Below, piece after piece: positions 8,647-16,410 of a stretch of 64,000 nucleotides of DNA (position 1 is its first letter; every line of letters starts with the position of its first letter). Origin of the DNA: Bradyrhizobium sp. WSM471. Lineage in GTDB: Bacteria; Pseudomonadota; Alphaproteobacteria; Rhizobiales; Xanthobacteraceae. The translations under genes were made by a program, and so were the position numbers. The stretch covers positions 868,001 to 932,000 of the forward strand of contig NZ_CM001442.1 of assembly GCF_000244915.1 (NCBI RefSeq), read 5' to 3'. A model generated the notes under the pieces. It saw nothing but the letters and a program-made list of their open reading frames with translations. It did not search any database and was not told the DNA's origin.

Positions 8647-9180
8647 ATGACCACCCTTTGCTTGCGCTACGGGAGGACCGCAAAAATCCTGCACTGGACG
8701 ATCGTCGGTCTCCTGGCCGTGCAGTATCCGATCGGCTGGTTGATGCCGGACGTCCACCGCGGCCAGACACCGGGTGCTCCGATGACCTTCCACGTCTCCA
8801 TCGGGATCGTAATCCTTGCGCTTATCGTTGTGCGTTTCGTCTGGCGATTGACACATCCGGTTGCGCCGGAAACCTCGCTTGTGGCGTGGCAGCGCCTGAG
8901 CTCGGAGGTCGTGCACTGGATGCTCTACATTTCAGTGCTGGCGACGACCCTCACCGGTTGGCTGTTCGCGTCTTACCGCGGTTGGTCGCTGAAGTTATTT
9001 TACCTCGTTCCGCTGCCGATGCTCGCGTCCGACAACGCGGCCGCCGGAAAGGCTATCGACGGGCTGCACCAGGCGGCGGAGTGGTCGTTGCTTGCGCTGA
9101 TAGGGATCCACTTGGCTGCCGCACTGGCGCACATCTTCGTTTACCGCGACCGCGTGATGCAACGGATGCTCCCCGAGTGA
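8647..9180 (+). CDS. Cytochrome b561 family protein (CybB-like)
   Basis: A 177-residue four-helix membrane cytochrome. Histidines lie at the expected places: KILHWTIVGLL (helix 1), TFHVSIGIV (helix 2), VVHWMLYISV (helix 3) and GIHLAAALAH (helix 4), consistent with two b haems that oxidise quinol or superoxide. ATG at 8647 is preceded by GGAGGACC. The gene follows the permease by 62 bases. It is a different subfamily from the 5890 cytochrome. Confidence 0.88.
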   Translation: MTTLCLRYGRTAKILHWTIVGLLAVQYPIGWLMPDVHRGQTPGAPMTFHVSIGIVILALIVVRFVWRLTHPVAPETSLVAWQRLSSEVVHWMLYISVLATTLTGWLFASYRGWSLKLFYLVPLPMLASDNAAAGKAIDGLHQAAEWSLLALIGIHLAAALAHIFVYRDRVMQRMLPE

Positions 9181-9269
9181 GATGGAGCGGCTCGCGAGGA
9201 AAGCGTGCGGGGGACGACGATGCGGGCCCTTTAGGGACGGCTCGATCAGGACCGCGGGCGTGCCCGCAG

Positions 9270-9307
9270 TGTTCCGAGTTAGGAACAAACTGCCGTTTTT
9301 TCCTGTT
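9270..9307 (+). promoter_or_regulatory. Candidate EcfG promoter overlapping a TGTTCC dyad
   Basis: GGAAC at 9282-9286 and TGTT at 9304-9307 are 17 bases apart, matching the EcfG general-stress consensus GGAAC-N16/17-(C/T)GTT. The -35 is also the right arm of a dyad, TGTTCC-N6-GGAACA (9270-9287). The downstream gene starts at 9345. Confidence 0.45.
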
Positions 9308-9344
9308 GTTCCTTGCCGGCGACTGCCGGCGTAAGGAGGAAGAT

Positions 9345-9579
9345 ATGGAGCTCAGGCCGTTTGCTGCCGCAGGTCTCGTTTTAGCTTCCGTCGCTCCGGC
9401 CCTAGCGGCCAACGAATTCTGCATCGCTCAGGATATGAAGACGAAGAAGTGCACGATCCTCGACAAGAAGCCGACGGATACCTCCATGATCGTCGTCAGC
9501 CGGTCTGGCACCATCTACAAGACACGCGCGGAAGGCGGAGACCGGCATGGAGACGGTCAAGGTCTGTTCATCCAAGTGA
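9345..9579 (+). pseudogene. Small exported protein, frameshifted near its end
   Basis: ATG at 9345 follows a strong AAGGAGGA site and opens a signal peptide (MELRPFAAAGLVLASVAPALA), then NEFCIAQDMKTKKCTILDKKP. The normal family ending, ETGMETVKVCSSK with TGA at 9577-9579, is present one base out of frame. One extra G near 9533-9541 explains it. The as-read frame would run on into the P450 start region. The family is a short cysteine-containing periplasmic protein of unknown role. Confidence 0.7.
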
Positions 9580-9631
9580 TGGACAATCGCCCGGAGGCGT
9601 CCACCTTCGCCCCACCCGGGCGCCCACCCCC

Positions 9632-11026
9632 ATGCTGGATCGCAGTCTGACCGATACTGACTATCGACCACCGGCTCCCGTGCCGCCGCCGAGGCGGCTC
9701 GGGCTGATCGAGATCATCCAGACCCTGAGAAGGAACCCTCTCGAATGCTGGAGCGCCGAGTTTTTCCGTGAACCGATCGCGAAGGTCAGACTGCCCTTTG
9801 CCCGGGCAATTCTGGTTCACGACCCGGCCGCGATCAAGCGCGTTCTTCTCGACAACGCGGACAACTACCGCAAGGACCCAATCCAGCGGCGCATCCTATC
9901 CTCCGGTCTCGCCGACGGCCTATTGAGCGTGGAAGGAAGCCGCTGGGAGGTGCAGCGCCGGACTTTGGCACCGCTATTCGCAAAGCGGACCGTGGCCTCC
10001 TTCAGCGAGGCGATGCTGACCGCGGCGCACGAGCTCGCGGGCAAATGGAGCCGCCTCGGCTACGGTACCGTGGTCGACGCTGTCGCCGAGATGACGTTGC
10101 TCACGCTCAAGGTGCTGGCCCTGACCATCTTCTCCGACGGGATCGGCGGAGACTTCGAAGAATTTCGTCTGGCCATGAACGCCTATTTCGGGGTCATCGG
10201 ACGCATCGGCGCGCTCGATCTATTCGGCGTTCCGGAATTCGTGCCGCGCCCAGGGCGGGCGAGGCTGCGCCGGACGATGAGCTACTTCGAGCGCGTAATC
10301 GACGAGCTCATCGAAGCGCGGCGCCGTCGACTTGCCTGCTCGGCCGGCAAGGACGATCCGAACGACATCCTGACACTGCTGCTCCGCACGCTCGATCCTT
10401 CGACGGGACAGCCGATGAGCCGCGCCGAGGTGAGGTCGAACATCCTCACGTTCCTCTCCGCCGGCCATGAGACGACTGCCAATTCGCTGGCGTGGTCGAT
10501 ATTTCTGCTCTCGCAGGCGCCTGCGTGGCGGGCGCGGGTTCGAGAGGAAGCGGAGCGCGAATTGAGCGGCCCGACGGCTGGGCTGGCCGATCGGCTGATG
10601 GTGACGCGGGCTGTCGTGGAAGAGGCCCTGCGGCTCTATCCGCCGATCGCCGCGCTCAGCCGAATGTCCGAACGGCCGGACAATCTGGGATCTCATGAGA
10701 TCGGCGCCCGGTCCCTGATCGTTATCGCACCCTACGTGCTGCATCGGCACGAGCGCCTGTGGGTCCGGGCGGATATGTTCGACCCGTCGCGCTTCTTGCC
10801 GCCGGCAAGAAGCGAAGTGCCTCGTTTCGCCTACCTGCCCTTCGGCGCAGGTCCCCGGACCTGCATCGGCTTATCCTTTGCGCTGCAGGAGGCAACGATC
10901 GTGTTGGCGGTGCTGATGCGAGGCTTCGATCTAGACCTTCTGCCGGGCACCAAAGTCTGGCCGCTGCAGGGGATTACGTTAAGGCCAACGAACGCCCTAC
11001 CTATGCGCCTCCGGAAGTGTCCGTGA
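9632..11026 (+). CDS. Cytochrome P450
   Basis: A 464-residue soluble P450 mono-oxygenase. The haem-thiolate motif is FGAGPRTCIG with ligand Cys411. The I-helix oxygen-activation motif is AGHETTAN and the K-helix ExxR is EEALRLYPPI. ATG at 9632 gives MLDRSLTDTDYRPPAP, matched by the second copy at 62155. The two are near identical over most of their length. No ferredoxin or reductase gene is adjacent, so redox partners must be elsewhere. Substrate unknown. Neighbouring small-gene families are also duplicated beside the second copy. Confidence 0.93.
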   Translation: MLDRSLTDTDYRPPAPVPPPRRLGLIEIIQTLRRNPLECWSAEFFREPIAKVRLPFARAILVHDPAAIKRVLLDNADNYRKDPIQRRILSSGLADGLLSVEGSRWEVQRRTLAPLFAKRTVASFSEAMLTAAHELAGKWSRLGYGTVVDAVAEMTLLTLKVLALTIFSDGIGGDFEEFRLAMNAYFGVIGRIGALDLFGVPEFVPRPGRARLRRTMSYFERVIDELIEARRRRLACSAGKDDPNDILTLLLRTLDPSTGQPMSRAEVRSNILTFLSAGHETTANSLAWSIFLLSQAPAWRARVREEAERELSGPTAGLADRLMVTRAVVEEALRLYPPIAALSRMSERPDNLGSHEIGARSLIVIAPYVLHRHERLWVRADMFDPSRFLPPARSEVPRFAYLPFGAGPRTCIGLSFALQEATIVLAVLMRGFDLDLLPGTKVWPLQGITLRPTNALPMRLRKCP

Positions 11027-11099
11027 GGTAGAGCCGACGAGGAGCGCGCTCCCCAGTCCGGCACTGAGCCCCCGCGACACTCCTTCGTACCAGCATTGG

Positions 11100-12029
11100 T
11101 CATGCCGACTTCCGCCGCGCCCTGGCCGGCGGCTTCTTGGCTGCGGATTCCTTGGCGGGCTTCTTGCCGGCGATCGGCATCAGCATCTCCTTCTGGCCGG
11201 CGGCCACCTTCTTGGCTTTTTTGGCCGGACTTTTCGCAGCCTTGCTCTCTGCAGCTGCGCCGCCGACGCTCTTGCGTAGCGCGTCCATCAGGTCGACGAC
11301 GTTCTCGCCTTTCGGCCGCTCCTTGGGGCGGATGGTCTTTCCGGCGCGCTTCTGGTTGATGAGCTCGATCAGAGCGGTCTCATAGTGGTCCTCGAACTTC
11401 TCCGGCTCGAAGTTGCCGGCCTTCTGGTTCACGATGTGCCTGGCGAGATCGAGCATGTCCTTCGTCACTTTGACGTCCTGGATCTCGTCGAAGTATTCCT
11501 GCTCGCTACGAACCTCGTAGGGATACCGCAGCAAGGTGCCGACCAGACCCTTGTCCATCGGCTCGAGCGCGATGATGTGCTCGCGGTTCGTCAGCACCAC
11601 CCGCCCGATAGCGACCTTGTTCATCTCGCGGATGGTCTCGCGGATGACCGCGAACGCGTCGTGGCCGACTTTTCCGTCAGGACGGATGTAGTAGGGACGG
11701 ATCAGATAGCGCGGATCGATGTCGGCCTTGTCTACGAACTCGTCGATCTCGATGGTCCGCGTGGATTCCAGCGCGATCTCCTCAAGCTCCTCCTTGGTCA
11801 CCTCGATGAACTGGTCCTTCTCGAGCTGGTAGCCCTTGACGATGTCCTCGTTGGGCACCTCGTCGCCGGTCTCGGCGTCGACTTTCAAGTACTTGATCCG
11901 ATGACCGGTCTGACGGTTGAGCTGGTTGAACGAGATCTTCTCGCTCTCCGACGTCGCCGGATAGAGCGCGACCGGGCAGGTGACGAGGGACAGACGCAGG
12001 AAGCCTTTCCAGTTTGCTCGCGGGGCCAT
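11100..12029 (-). CDS. ku: Ku DNA end-binding protein (NHEJ)
   Basis: A 309-residue bacterial Ku. It begins MAPRANWKGFLRLSLVTCPV and contains the family segments RTIEIDEFV, PYYIRPDGKVGHDAFAVIRE and MLDLARHIV. It binds double-strand breaks as a homodimer and recruits LigD. After about residue 250 the protein has a long Lys/Ala tail (KSPAKKAKKVAAGQK ... PPARARRKSA), an extended basic C-terminus of the kind that affects DNA sliding and ligase recruitment. ATG at 12029 was chosen because conserved Ku sequence begins there; the frame is open upstream. LigD lies 1.7 kb away in opposite orientation. Confidence 0.96.
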   Translation of the reverse strand: MAPRANWKGFLRLSLVTCPVALYPATSESEKISFNQLNRQTGHRIKYLKVDAETGDEVPNEDIVKGYQLEKDQFIEVTKEELEEIALESTRTIEIDEFVDKADIDPRYLIRPYYIRPDGKVGHDAFAVIRETIREMNKVAIGRVVLTNREHIIALEPMDKGLVGTLLRYPYEVRSEQEYFDEIQDVKVTKDMLDLARHIVNQKAGNFEPEKFEDHYETALIELINQKRAGKTIRPKERPKGENVVDLMDALRKSVGGAAAESKAAKSPAKKAKKVAAGQKEMLMPIAGKKPAKESAAKKPPARARRKSA

Positions 12030-12198
12030 GGTTACGCAACGCTCCAGGTACGGGTACTTGGATTCAAGACGAACCGGGCAGCGCGGTTCCGACACCGGCC
12101 ACAGGTGTCCACCGCGAATTGATGTCACGTCCGGTCAGGCCCCCGAGAGACATGGCAGGGAGCCTTGACTCTCACGAACAAAATAAGAACATAGCGTG

Positions 12199-12423
12199 AT
12201 GAGCCAACCCATGGCATCCGGACCGGCCAACTTCGAGTTGGAGAATGCCGCCGACCAGGCGATTGCGGCCTGTGGGGGCGACGCCCGGGAAGCTCTCAAG
12301 GCGCTCATCGTCGCGAATGGCTTCCTGGAGGCGCAGGTCGAAGAGCTGCGGGCTTCGATTTCTGCCGGCTACTCGCGGGGCCGGTTCGACGTCCCGCGCG
12401 ACCGGAAGGATTGGTACGACTGA
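12199..12423 (+). CDS. Small hypothetical protein with helical motif
   Basis: A 74-residue protein, MSQPMASGPANFELENAADQ at its start and ending DVPRDRKDWYD. Its centre (CGGDAREALKALIVANGFLEAQVEELRASIS) looks like two amphipathic helices. It is two bases before the next gene (TGAC-ATG), so the pair is probably co-transcribed. It diverges from ku across a 170-base gap. I recognise it only as a type of small protein common in Bradyrhizobium. Function unknown. Confidence 0.6.
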   Translation: MSQPMASGPANFELENAADQAIAACGGDAREALKALIVANGFLEAQVEELRASISAGYSRGRFDVPRDRKDWYD

Positions 12424-12424
12424 C

Positions 12425-12673
12425 ATGCCCGCGGTGACCTACCATGTGGCTCTGCCGTTCCTCCCTTCCGATGACGGTGTCGCCGCCGGCGAGGCCGTCG
12501 AATGCTTCAATCCCAACGCCGCCGTGATGAAAGCCGAGGCGCTTTCGCGAAGGCCCGGCATAGTCGGCGCGGTGGCCTTCAGCCGCAGCGGGGATCCGGC
12601 TACAGGCGAGTTCGGAGACGCAATCGTGATCCGCAAGTTCGGCGACGTGCCGGACGATCTGAGCACCCTGTGA
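12425..12673 (+). CDS. Small hypothetical protein
   Basis: An 82-residue protein beginning MPAVTYHVALPFLPSDDGV and ending FGDVPDDLSTL. The central FSRSGDPATGEFGDAIVIRKFG segment suggests a compact alpha/beta fold. No signal peptide, membrane segment or metal motif is seen. It starts one base after the previous gene, which supports an operon with 12199-12423. Confidence 0.6.
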   Translation: MPAVTYHVALPFLPSDDGVAAGEAVECFNPNAAVMKAEALSRRPGIVGAVAFSRSGDPATGEFGDAIVIRKFGDVPDDLSTL

Positions 12674-12715
12674 AGGGACGCGCGGAGAAGTTCTGCGCGG
12701 AGCCCCGCAAGCCCG

Positions 12716-13183
12716 CTACCTTCCGCTGAGCGACAGGCTCATACGAGTGACAATGTTGTCCCAGGCGCGCTCTTCTTCCTCTGCGGGGTAGTTGATCAGG
12801 ACGCAATGGATTAGCTGCCCCGAGAAGTTGCAGCGGTTGTACCAAACCTTGTCGCCCTTGTAGCTGGAGACCGCAAAGAAGCGTGGTGTCACTCGCTTGT
12901 ACTGAATGCGTGAAGGCGGATGCTTTTTGGCGAGAAAGGCCGCGGGTGAATCGTTCTCGACGTTGGGCGCGGCCTGGATCGTGATGTCGGCACGCCCGTC
13001 GGCGGTTCGGAACCGTTGCCCGTAGCCGTCGGGTCGGCCAGCTTCTTCCGTGAAGATCGAAGATGGAAAATCCATCGAGGTGCCGGTCTGGGGAATGGTG
13101 TACTTACTCCATCGCACCGGCTGCGCCGAGGCCGTCGCTGTCGAGACGACAAGTGCCAATGCGAGAGCGCTCGTCGACTTCAT
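12716..13183 (-). CDS. Exported conserved hypothetical protein
   Basis: A 155-residue protein with a clear signal peptide (MKSTSALALALVVSTATASA-QP). The mature domain starts WSKYTIPQTGTSMDFPSSIF and contains two cysteines (NRCNFSGQLIHCVLINYP) that could form a disulphide. It ends with EERAWDNIVTRMSLSL. It is a periplasmic protein of unknown function. A 7+7 base dyad lies 36 bases upstream of its start. Confidence 0.72.
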   Translation of the reverse strand: MKSTSALALALVVSTATASAQPVRWSKYTIPQTGTSMDFPSSIFTEEAGRPDGYGQRFRTADGRADITIQAAPNVENDSPAAFLAKKHPPSRIQYKRVTPRFFAVSSYKGDKVWYNRCNFSGQLIHCVLINYPAEEEERAWDNIVTRMSLSLSGR

Positions 13184-13218
13184 CGCACTTCCCTCCGACT
13201 ATCACGGAGCAAAAAGCC

Positions 13219-13237
13219 GGAACGTCAAATACGTTCC
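13219..13237. promoter_or_regulatory. Perfect 7-bp dyad upstream of 12716-13183
   Basis: GGAACGT-N5-ACGTTCC forms a perfect inverted repeat 36 bases upstream of the minus-strand start at 13183. Position and symmetry suggest an operator for a dimeric regulator. It also contains GGAAC but lacks a correctly spaced -10, so I do not call it an EcfG promoter. Confidence 0.35.
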
Positions 13238-13396
13238 AGACGCCTGATGCTATGGATTGAAAGCGGGCGCGCTACTCGTCTTCCTCGTGGGGACCACTGG
13301 GATCGAGCTTGGTCAGCCTGGTATCCCCGCCGGGCGAGAACCCGCCAACTCGAAAGGCGACGGTGATAGCGCCTCCGGTGCTTCAGCCGCGTGGTG

Positions 13397-13573
13397 TCAG
13401 GCGGCCCGCAACGGGGACGTCGGACGACGGAGCCGGCCGACCTCCTCCGCCTGGCACCTCGGACACCTGAACTGGATTTCGCGTTGCGCGGAGGCGAGCT
13501 CTTGGATTTTCGCCGCCATAGGCCATGCGCCGCATTGGGGACATTTTTCCAGCAGGCTCTCCGATTCTATCAT
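13397..13573 (-). CDS. Small zinc-ribbon protein
   Basis: A 58-residue protein, MIESESLLEKCPQCGAWPM, with a second pair FRCPRCQAEEVG about 28 residues later. The CPxC...CPxC layout is a classic zinc ribbon. ATG at 13573 was preferred to an upstream in-frame start because it places the first CPxC near the N-terminus. It diverges from the LigD gene. Role unknown. Confidence 0.55.
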   Translation of the reverse strand: MIESESLLEKCPQCGAWPMAAKIQELASAQREIQFRCPRCQAEEVGRLRRPTSPLRAA

Positions 13574-13684
13574 CGCACTCGCTCCTTCCCGCGTCCTCAA
13601 CTCGCCAACGCTCGGAGACAACCCGCGTTCCGGACGTAGTCCTGGACGACACGGAACGAATCAGCGCGACCGCGTTGAATCGGC

Positions 13685-15502
13685 ATGTGTGCCGTGGCGT
13701 TGCGTCAATCCCGTTTCGGAGTATCGCGTGTCCATGGCGCCGTCAAAGCTGCTATTCCTGGTTACATCGAGCCGTGTGATCCCACTCTGCGCGAAAAGCC
13801 GCCGCGCGGCGAAGACTGGGTCTACGAGATCAAGGCCGACGGTTACCGCGCACAACTGCACTTGCAAGAGGGCGACATCAAAGTTTACTCGCGCACGGGC
13901 CTTGACTGGACGGAGCAGTTCTCCTCGATCGCAGCGAGCGCCCACCTGCTCAAGGCACACAGCGCGATCATCGACGGCGAAGCGGTGGTGTACGGCAGTG
14001 GCGGCCTGCCGGATTTCCAGCAGCTCAGGAGGGAGCTCGGCCGAATGCGCAGCGAGCGTGTGCGGTACCACGCCTTCGATCTTCGCTACCTCGATGGCTA
14101 CGACCTGCGCCGCGTCGTGTACGAGGAGCGCAAGCGTTTGCTGCAGCGGCTCCTGAAGGGCGCGCCTGAAACCTTCATCTATGTCGAAGGGATTCGGGCG
14201 AACGGCAAGCAGATTTTCGAAAACGCTTGTAAGATGGGGCTTGAAGGTCTCGTCGCCAAGCGACTCGGCGAGCCCTATCGCTCGGGGCGGCAGGACAGCT
14301 GGGTCAAGCTCAAGTGCAAGAAGAGCGAGACCTTTCCGATTGTCGCGTTCGTCGAAAAGCTGGATGCGCGCCCCCGCAAGGTCGCGTCCCTCTACGTCGG
14401 CCGGCGCCAGAATGGCAAGCTGCTCTACGCCGGCAAGGTGCGTACCGGCTACACGGAGACGACGGCGCGCGAATTGCGCGAGCGGCTGGATCCGTTGATT
14501 CGGAAGACTTCGCCGCTCGATGTCGCCGTCAAAAAGCCCAAGGCGACGTGGGTCGAGCCTACCCTAGAAATCGAGGTCCAGTATGGCGCGCTGACCGATG
14601 ATGGTCTGCTTCGCGAAGCCGTGTTCAAGGGTTTTCGAGACGATCTTGCGCTACGCAAGGTCAAGGCGCCGCGGCTGGTGCCGTCCGCAGCCGGCCGGCC
14701 GAAGCTGGGTGTCCCCCGAGAGAACATCCTGCAGCTTCTGCCCGACGCCGTTGTGCCGTCAAACGAAGAACTCGCCGACTACTGGCGCAGGGTGTGGAAG
14801 AAAGCCCTCCCGCACCTCGGCCATCGCCCGCTCAAGCTGGTGCGTCGCGTGCACGGCACCACCTTCTACCACAAGGGGCCGCTGCCGAAGGACATTCCGG
14901 CCGCCGTGCACCAGCTCCGGATTCAGAAACGCGAGGGCGGCGAAGGCACGCGCCTGTGGGTTGACAGCCTGGAAGGCTTTCTGGGCCTTGTCGAGATCGG
15001 GGCGGTCGAGCTGCACCCGTGGAATGCGACTGTCGAGGACTTCGAGCATGCCGACCGCATCGTCATCGATCTCGATCCCGGGGAGGGCGTCGACTGGGAT
15101 GCCGTCGTGGAGACTGCGCTCGCTCTGCGCACACTGATGAAACGCGAGGGCTTCGAGACCTGGCCCAAGCTCACCGGCGGCAAAGGAATCCATCTGATGG
15201 CGCCGCTGGATCAGCCGGTGCTGCACGATAAGGCGCATCGGGTGGCGCATCAGCTGGTGGCCGCTTTCGCAGCGCGCCATCCACACCGCTACCTCTTGTC
15301 TGCGCAGGCAAAGCGTCGCGATCGCATCTTCCTCGATTATCTGCGAAATGGCCGCGGTACCACGGCCATCGGCACCTATTCCCCGCGAGCCCGGGAGGGA
15401 TTTCCGATCGCAGCGCCCGTGACCTGGAAGCGGATCGAGGGCGGGATCGCGCCGGACGCCTTCACCATGGACAATCCATTCCGCGCCAAGTCGAGAAGGT
15501 AA
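13685..15502 (+). CDS. ligD: LigD: ATP-dependent DNA ligase plus primase-polymerase, no phosphoesterase domain
   Basis: A 605-residue NHEJ enzyme. Residues about 25-300 are the ATP-dependent ligase domain with adenylated Lys50 in YEIKADGYR, plus DGEAVVYG and EGLVAKRL. From about 320 on is the archaeo-eukaryotic primase-type polymerase domain, with catalytic aspartates in VIDLDPGEG (about residue 462) and KLTGGKGIHLM (about 495). The 3'-phosphoesterase domain of full-length LigD (850-900 residues) is missing. The start is uncertain: ATG at 13685 is in frame, but MAPSK from 13735 reads one base out and resembles a normal LigD N-terminus, so a small indel may have altered the start. It works with Ku. 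Confidence 0.93.
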   Translation: MCAVALRQSRFGVSRVHGAVKAAIPGYIEPCDPTLREKPPRGEDWVYEIKADGYRAQLHLQEGDIKVYSRTGLDWTEQFSSIAASAHLLKAHSAIIDGEAVVYGSGGLPDFQQLRRELGRMRSERVRYHAFDLRYLDGYDLRRVVYEERKRLLQRLLKGAPETFIYVEGIRANGKQIFENACKMGLEGLVAKRLGEPYRSGRQDSWVKLKCKKSETFPIVAFVEKLDARPRKVASLYVGRRQNGKLLYAGKVRTGYTETTARELRERLDPLIRKTSPLDVAVKKPKATWVEPTLEIEVQYGALTDDGLLREAVFKGFRDDLALRKVKAPRLVPSAAGRPKLGVPRENILQLLPDAVVPSNEELADYWRRVWKKALPHLGHRPLKLVRRVHGTTFYHKGPLPKDIPAAVHQLRIQKREGGEGTRLWVDSLEGFLGLVEIGAVELHPWNATVEDFEHADRIVIDLDPGEGVDWDAVVETALALRTLMKREGFETWPKLTGGKGIHLMAPLDQPVLHDKAHRVAHQLVAAFAARHPHRYLLSAQAKRRDRIFLDYLRNGRGTTAIGTYSPRAREGFPIAAPVTWKRIEGGIAPDAFTMDNPFRAKSRR

Positions 15503-15507
15503 GCCAT

Positions 15508-16002
15508 ATGTCAGATGCATTCGATCAATGGGTGGAATGGCGCCACAAACCTCGCCGTGACAGGCGCAACATTCCTGCCGAACTGTACGCCGCGGTGATG
15601 TCGCTGCCTGAGGCCGATCGCTCCGACCGGCAAAGGGTGAACGAGGTGGTTCGCAGCCATGATGAAGCTCGCCGCGAGGGCAGAACCGTATGGCTCTACC
15701 TCGATTACCACGACCGCGCACCGCGCACGATCGAGGATTCCGGCTGGGTGAAGGTGTTTGCATCGGCCGACGTCGCCAAAAGGTGGCTCAAGGAAAACGA
15801 CCCCGAAGGCGTAGCCTGGGAGTACGAAGTGGAAGGCGGTCGGGCGCGAGGATCGGTTTGGCTCCACTCGCACGATCCGGAGTCCACAGACATTGGCGAC
15901 GTCGATTGGGGCAGGCTCTTTGCCTCGCAAGCGTGTGCGGAAAAGTGGGTTGAGCAGAACGATCCGACGGGCAAAATTTGGGAGCATCCGGTTCAGGAGT
16001 GA
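15508..16002 (+). CDS. Hypothetical protein with an internal repeat, LigD operon
   Basis: A 164-residue protein starting 5 bases after ligD. It contains two related halves: SGWVKVFASADVAKRWLKEN followed by DPEGVAWEYEV, and VDWGRLFASQACAEKWVEQN followed by DPTGKIWEHPV. Each unit is about 35 residues with the pattern W-x-LFAS-x(4)-A-x-W-x(3)-NDP-x-G. There is no signal peptide or catalytic motif. Its position suggests a role connected with NHEJ, but that is inferred from location only. Confidence 0.72.
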   Translation: MSDAFDQWVEWRHKPRRDRRNIPAELYAAVMSLPEADRSDRQRVNEVVRSHDEARREGRTVWLYLDYHDRAPRTIEDSGWVKVFASADVAKRWLKENDPEGVAWEYEVEGGRARGSVWLHSHDPESTDIGDVDWGRLFASQACAEKWVEQNDPTGKIWEHPVQE

Positions 16003-16007
16003 CGCCC

Positions 16008-16050
16008 ATGAGCGCCTTCGTTGACACGTCGGTATGGTTCGCCGCGCTAG
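16008..16050 (+). pseudogene. VapC-like PIN-domain gene start, truncated by IS110
   Basis: After an AGGAG site the ATG at 16008 begins MSAFVDTSVWFAA, the first strand of a PIN-domain toxin with its catalytic Asp. At about 16050 the sequence becomes reverse-strand IS110 transposase, so only 14 residues remain. No antitoxin is seen. Confidence 0.6.
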
Positions 16051-16380
16051 GGACGAACATATTTGGCCGGCATCAACCTGGCATCATGACCAAGCGATGC
16101 GAGTTTGCGGCTCAGGTGATGTGCACCGACGCAGGCTTCCATGCCGATGAGGCAAAGGTGTGTTGGCGGGCCGCACTTCCACTTGGTCACGCGACCACTT
16201 TTGCCCGCAGCACGATGGCGCCGCGTGCATTGTGCCGACCACGTGGAACCAATTCTTGGCGATATCGATTCCGATCACGGCGATCGCGGTATTGGGTGTC
16301 TGGCACATGGCGACCTCCATGTCCTTGGCGCCCCTGGCCAGCTTATCGCTGGCGGGGCAGGAGCACGGCCGGACCATCTC
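16051..16380 (-). mobile_element. IS110-family insertion sequence remnant
   Basis: On the minus strand an ATG at 16308 behind GGAGG starts MCQTPNTAIAVIGIDIAKN, with catalytic Asp of the DEDD transposase, then WFHVVG and QKWSRDQVE. After one frameshift it continues as LCLIGMEACVGAHHLSRKLA, GHDARLMPAKYVRP, and stops at the junction with the PIN gene near 16050. Only about the first 85 residues survive, so the element cannot transpose. Bases 16309-16380 look like its 5' non-coding end. Confidence 0.78.
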
Positions 16381-16410
16381 ATTAGTAGAAGTGACAGTCT
16401 CGCAGCCAGC

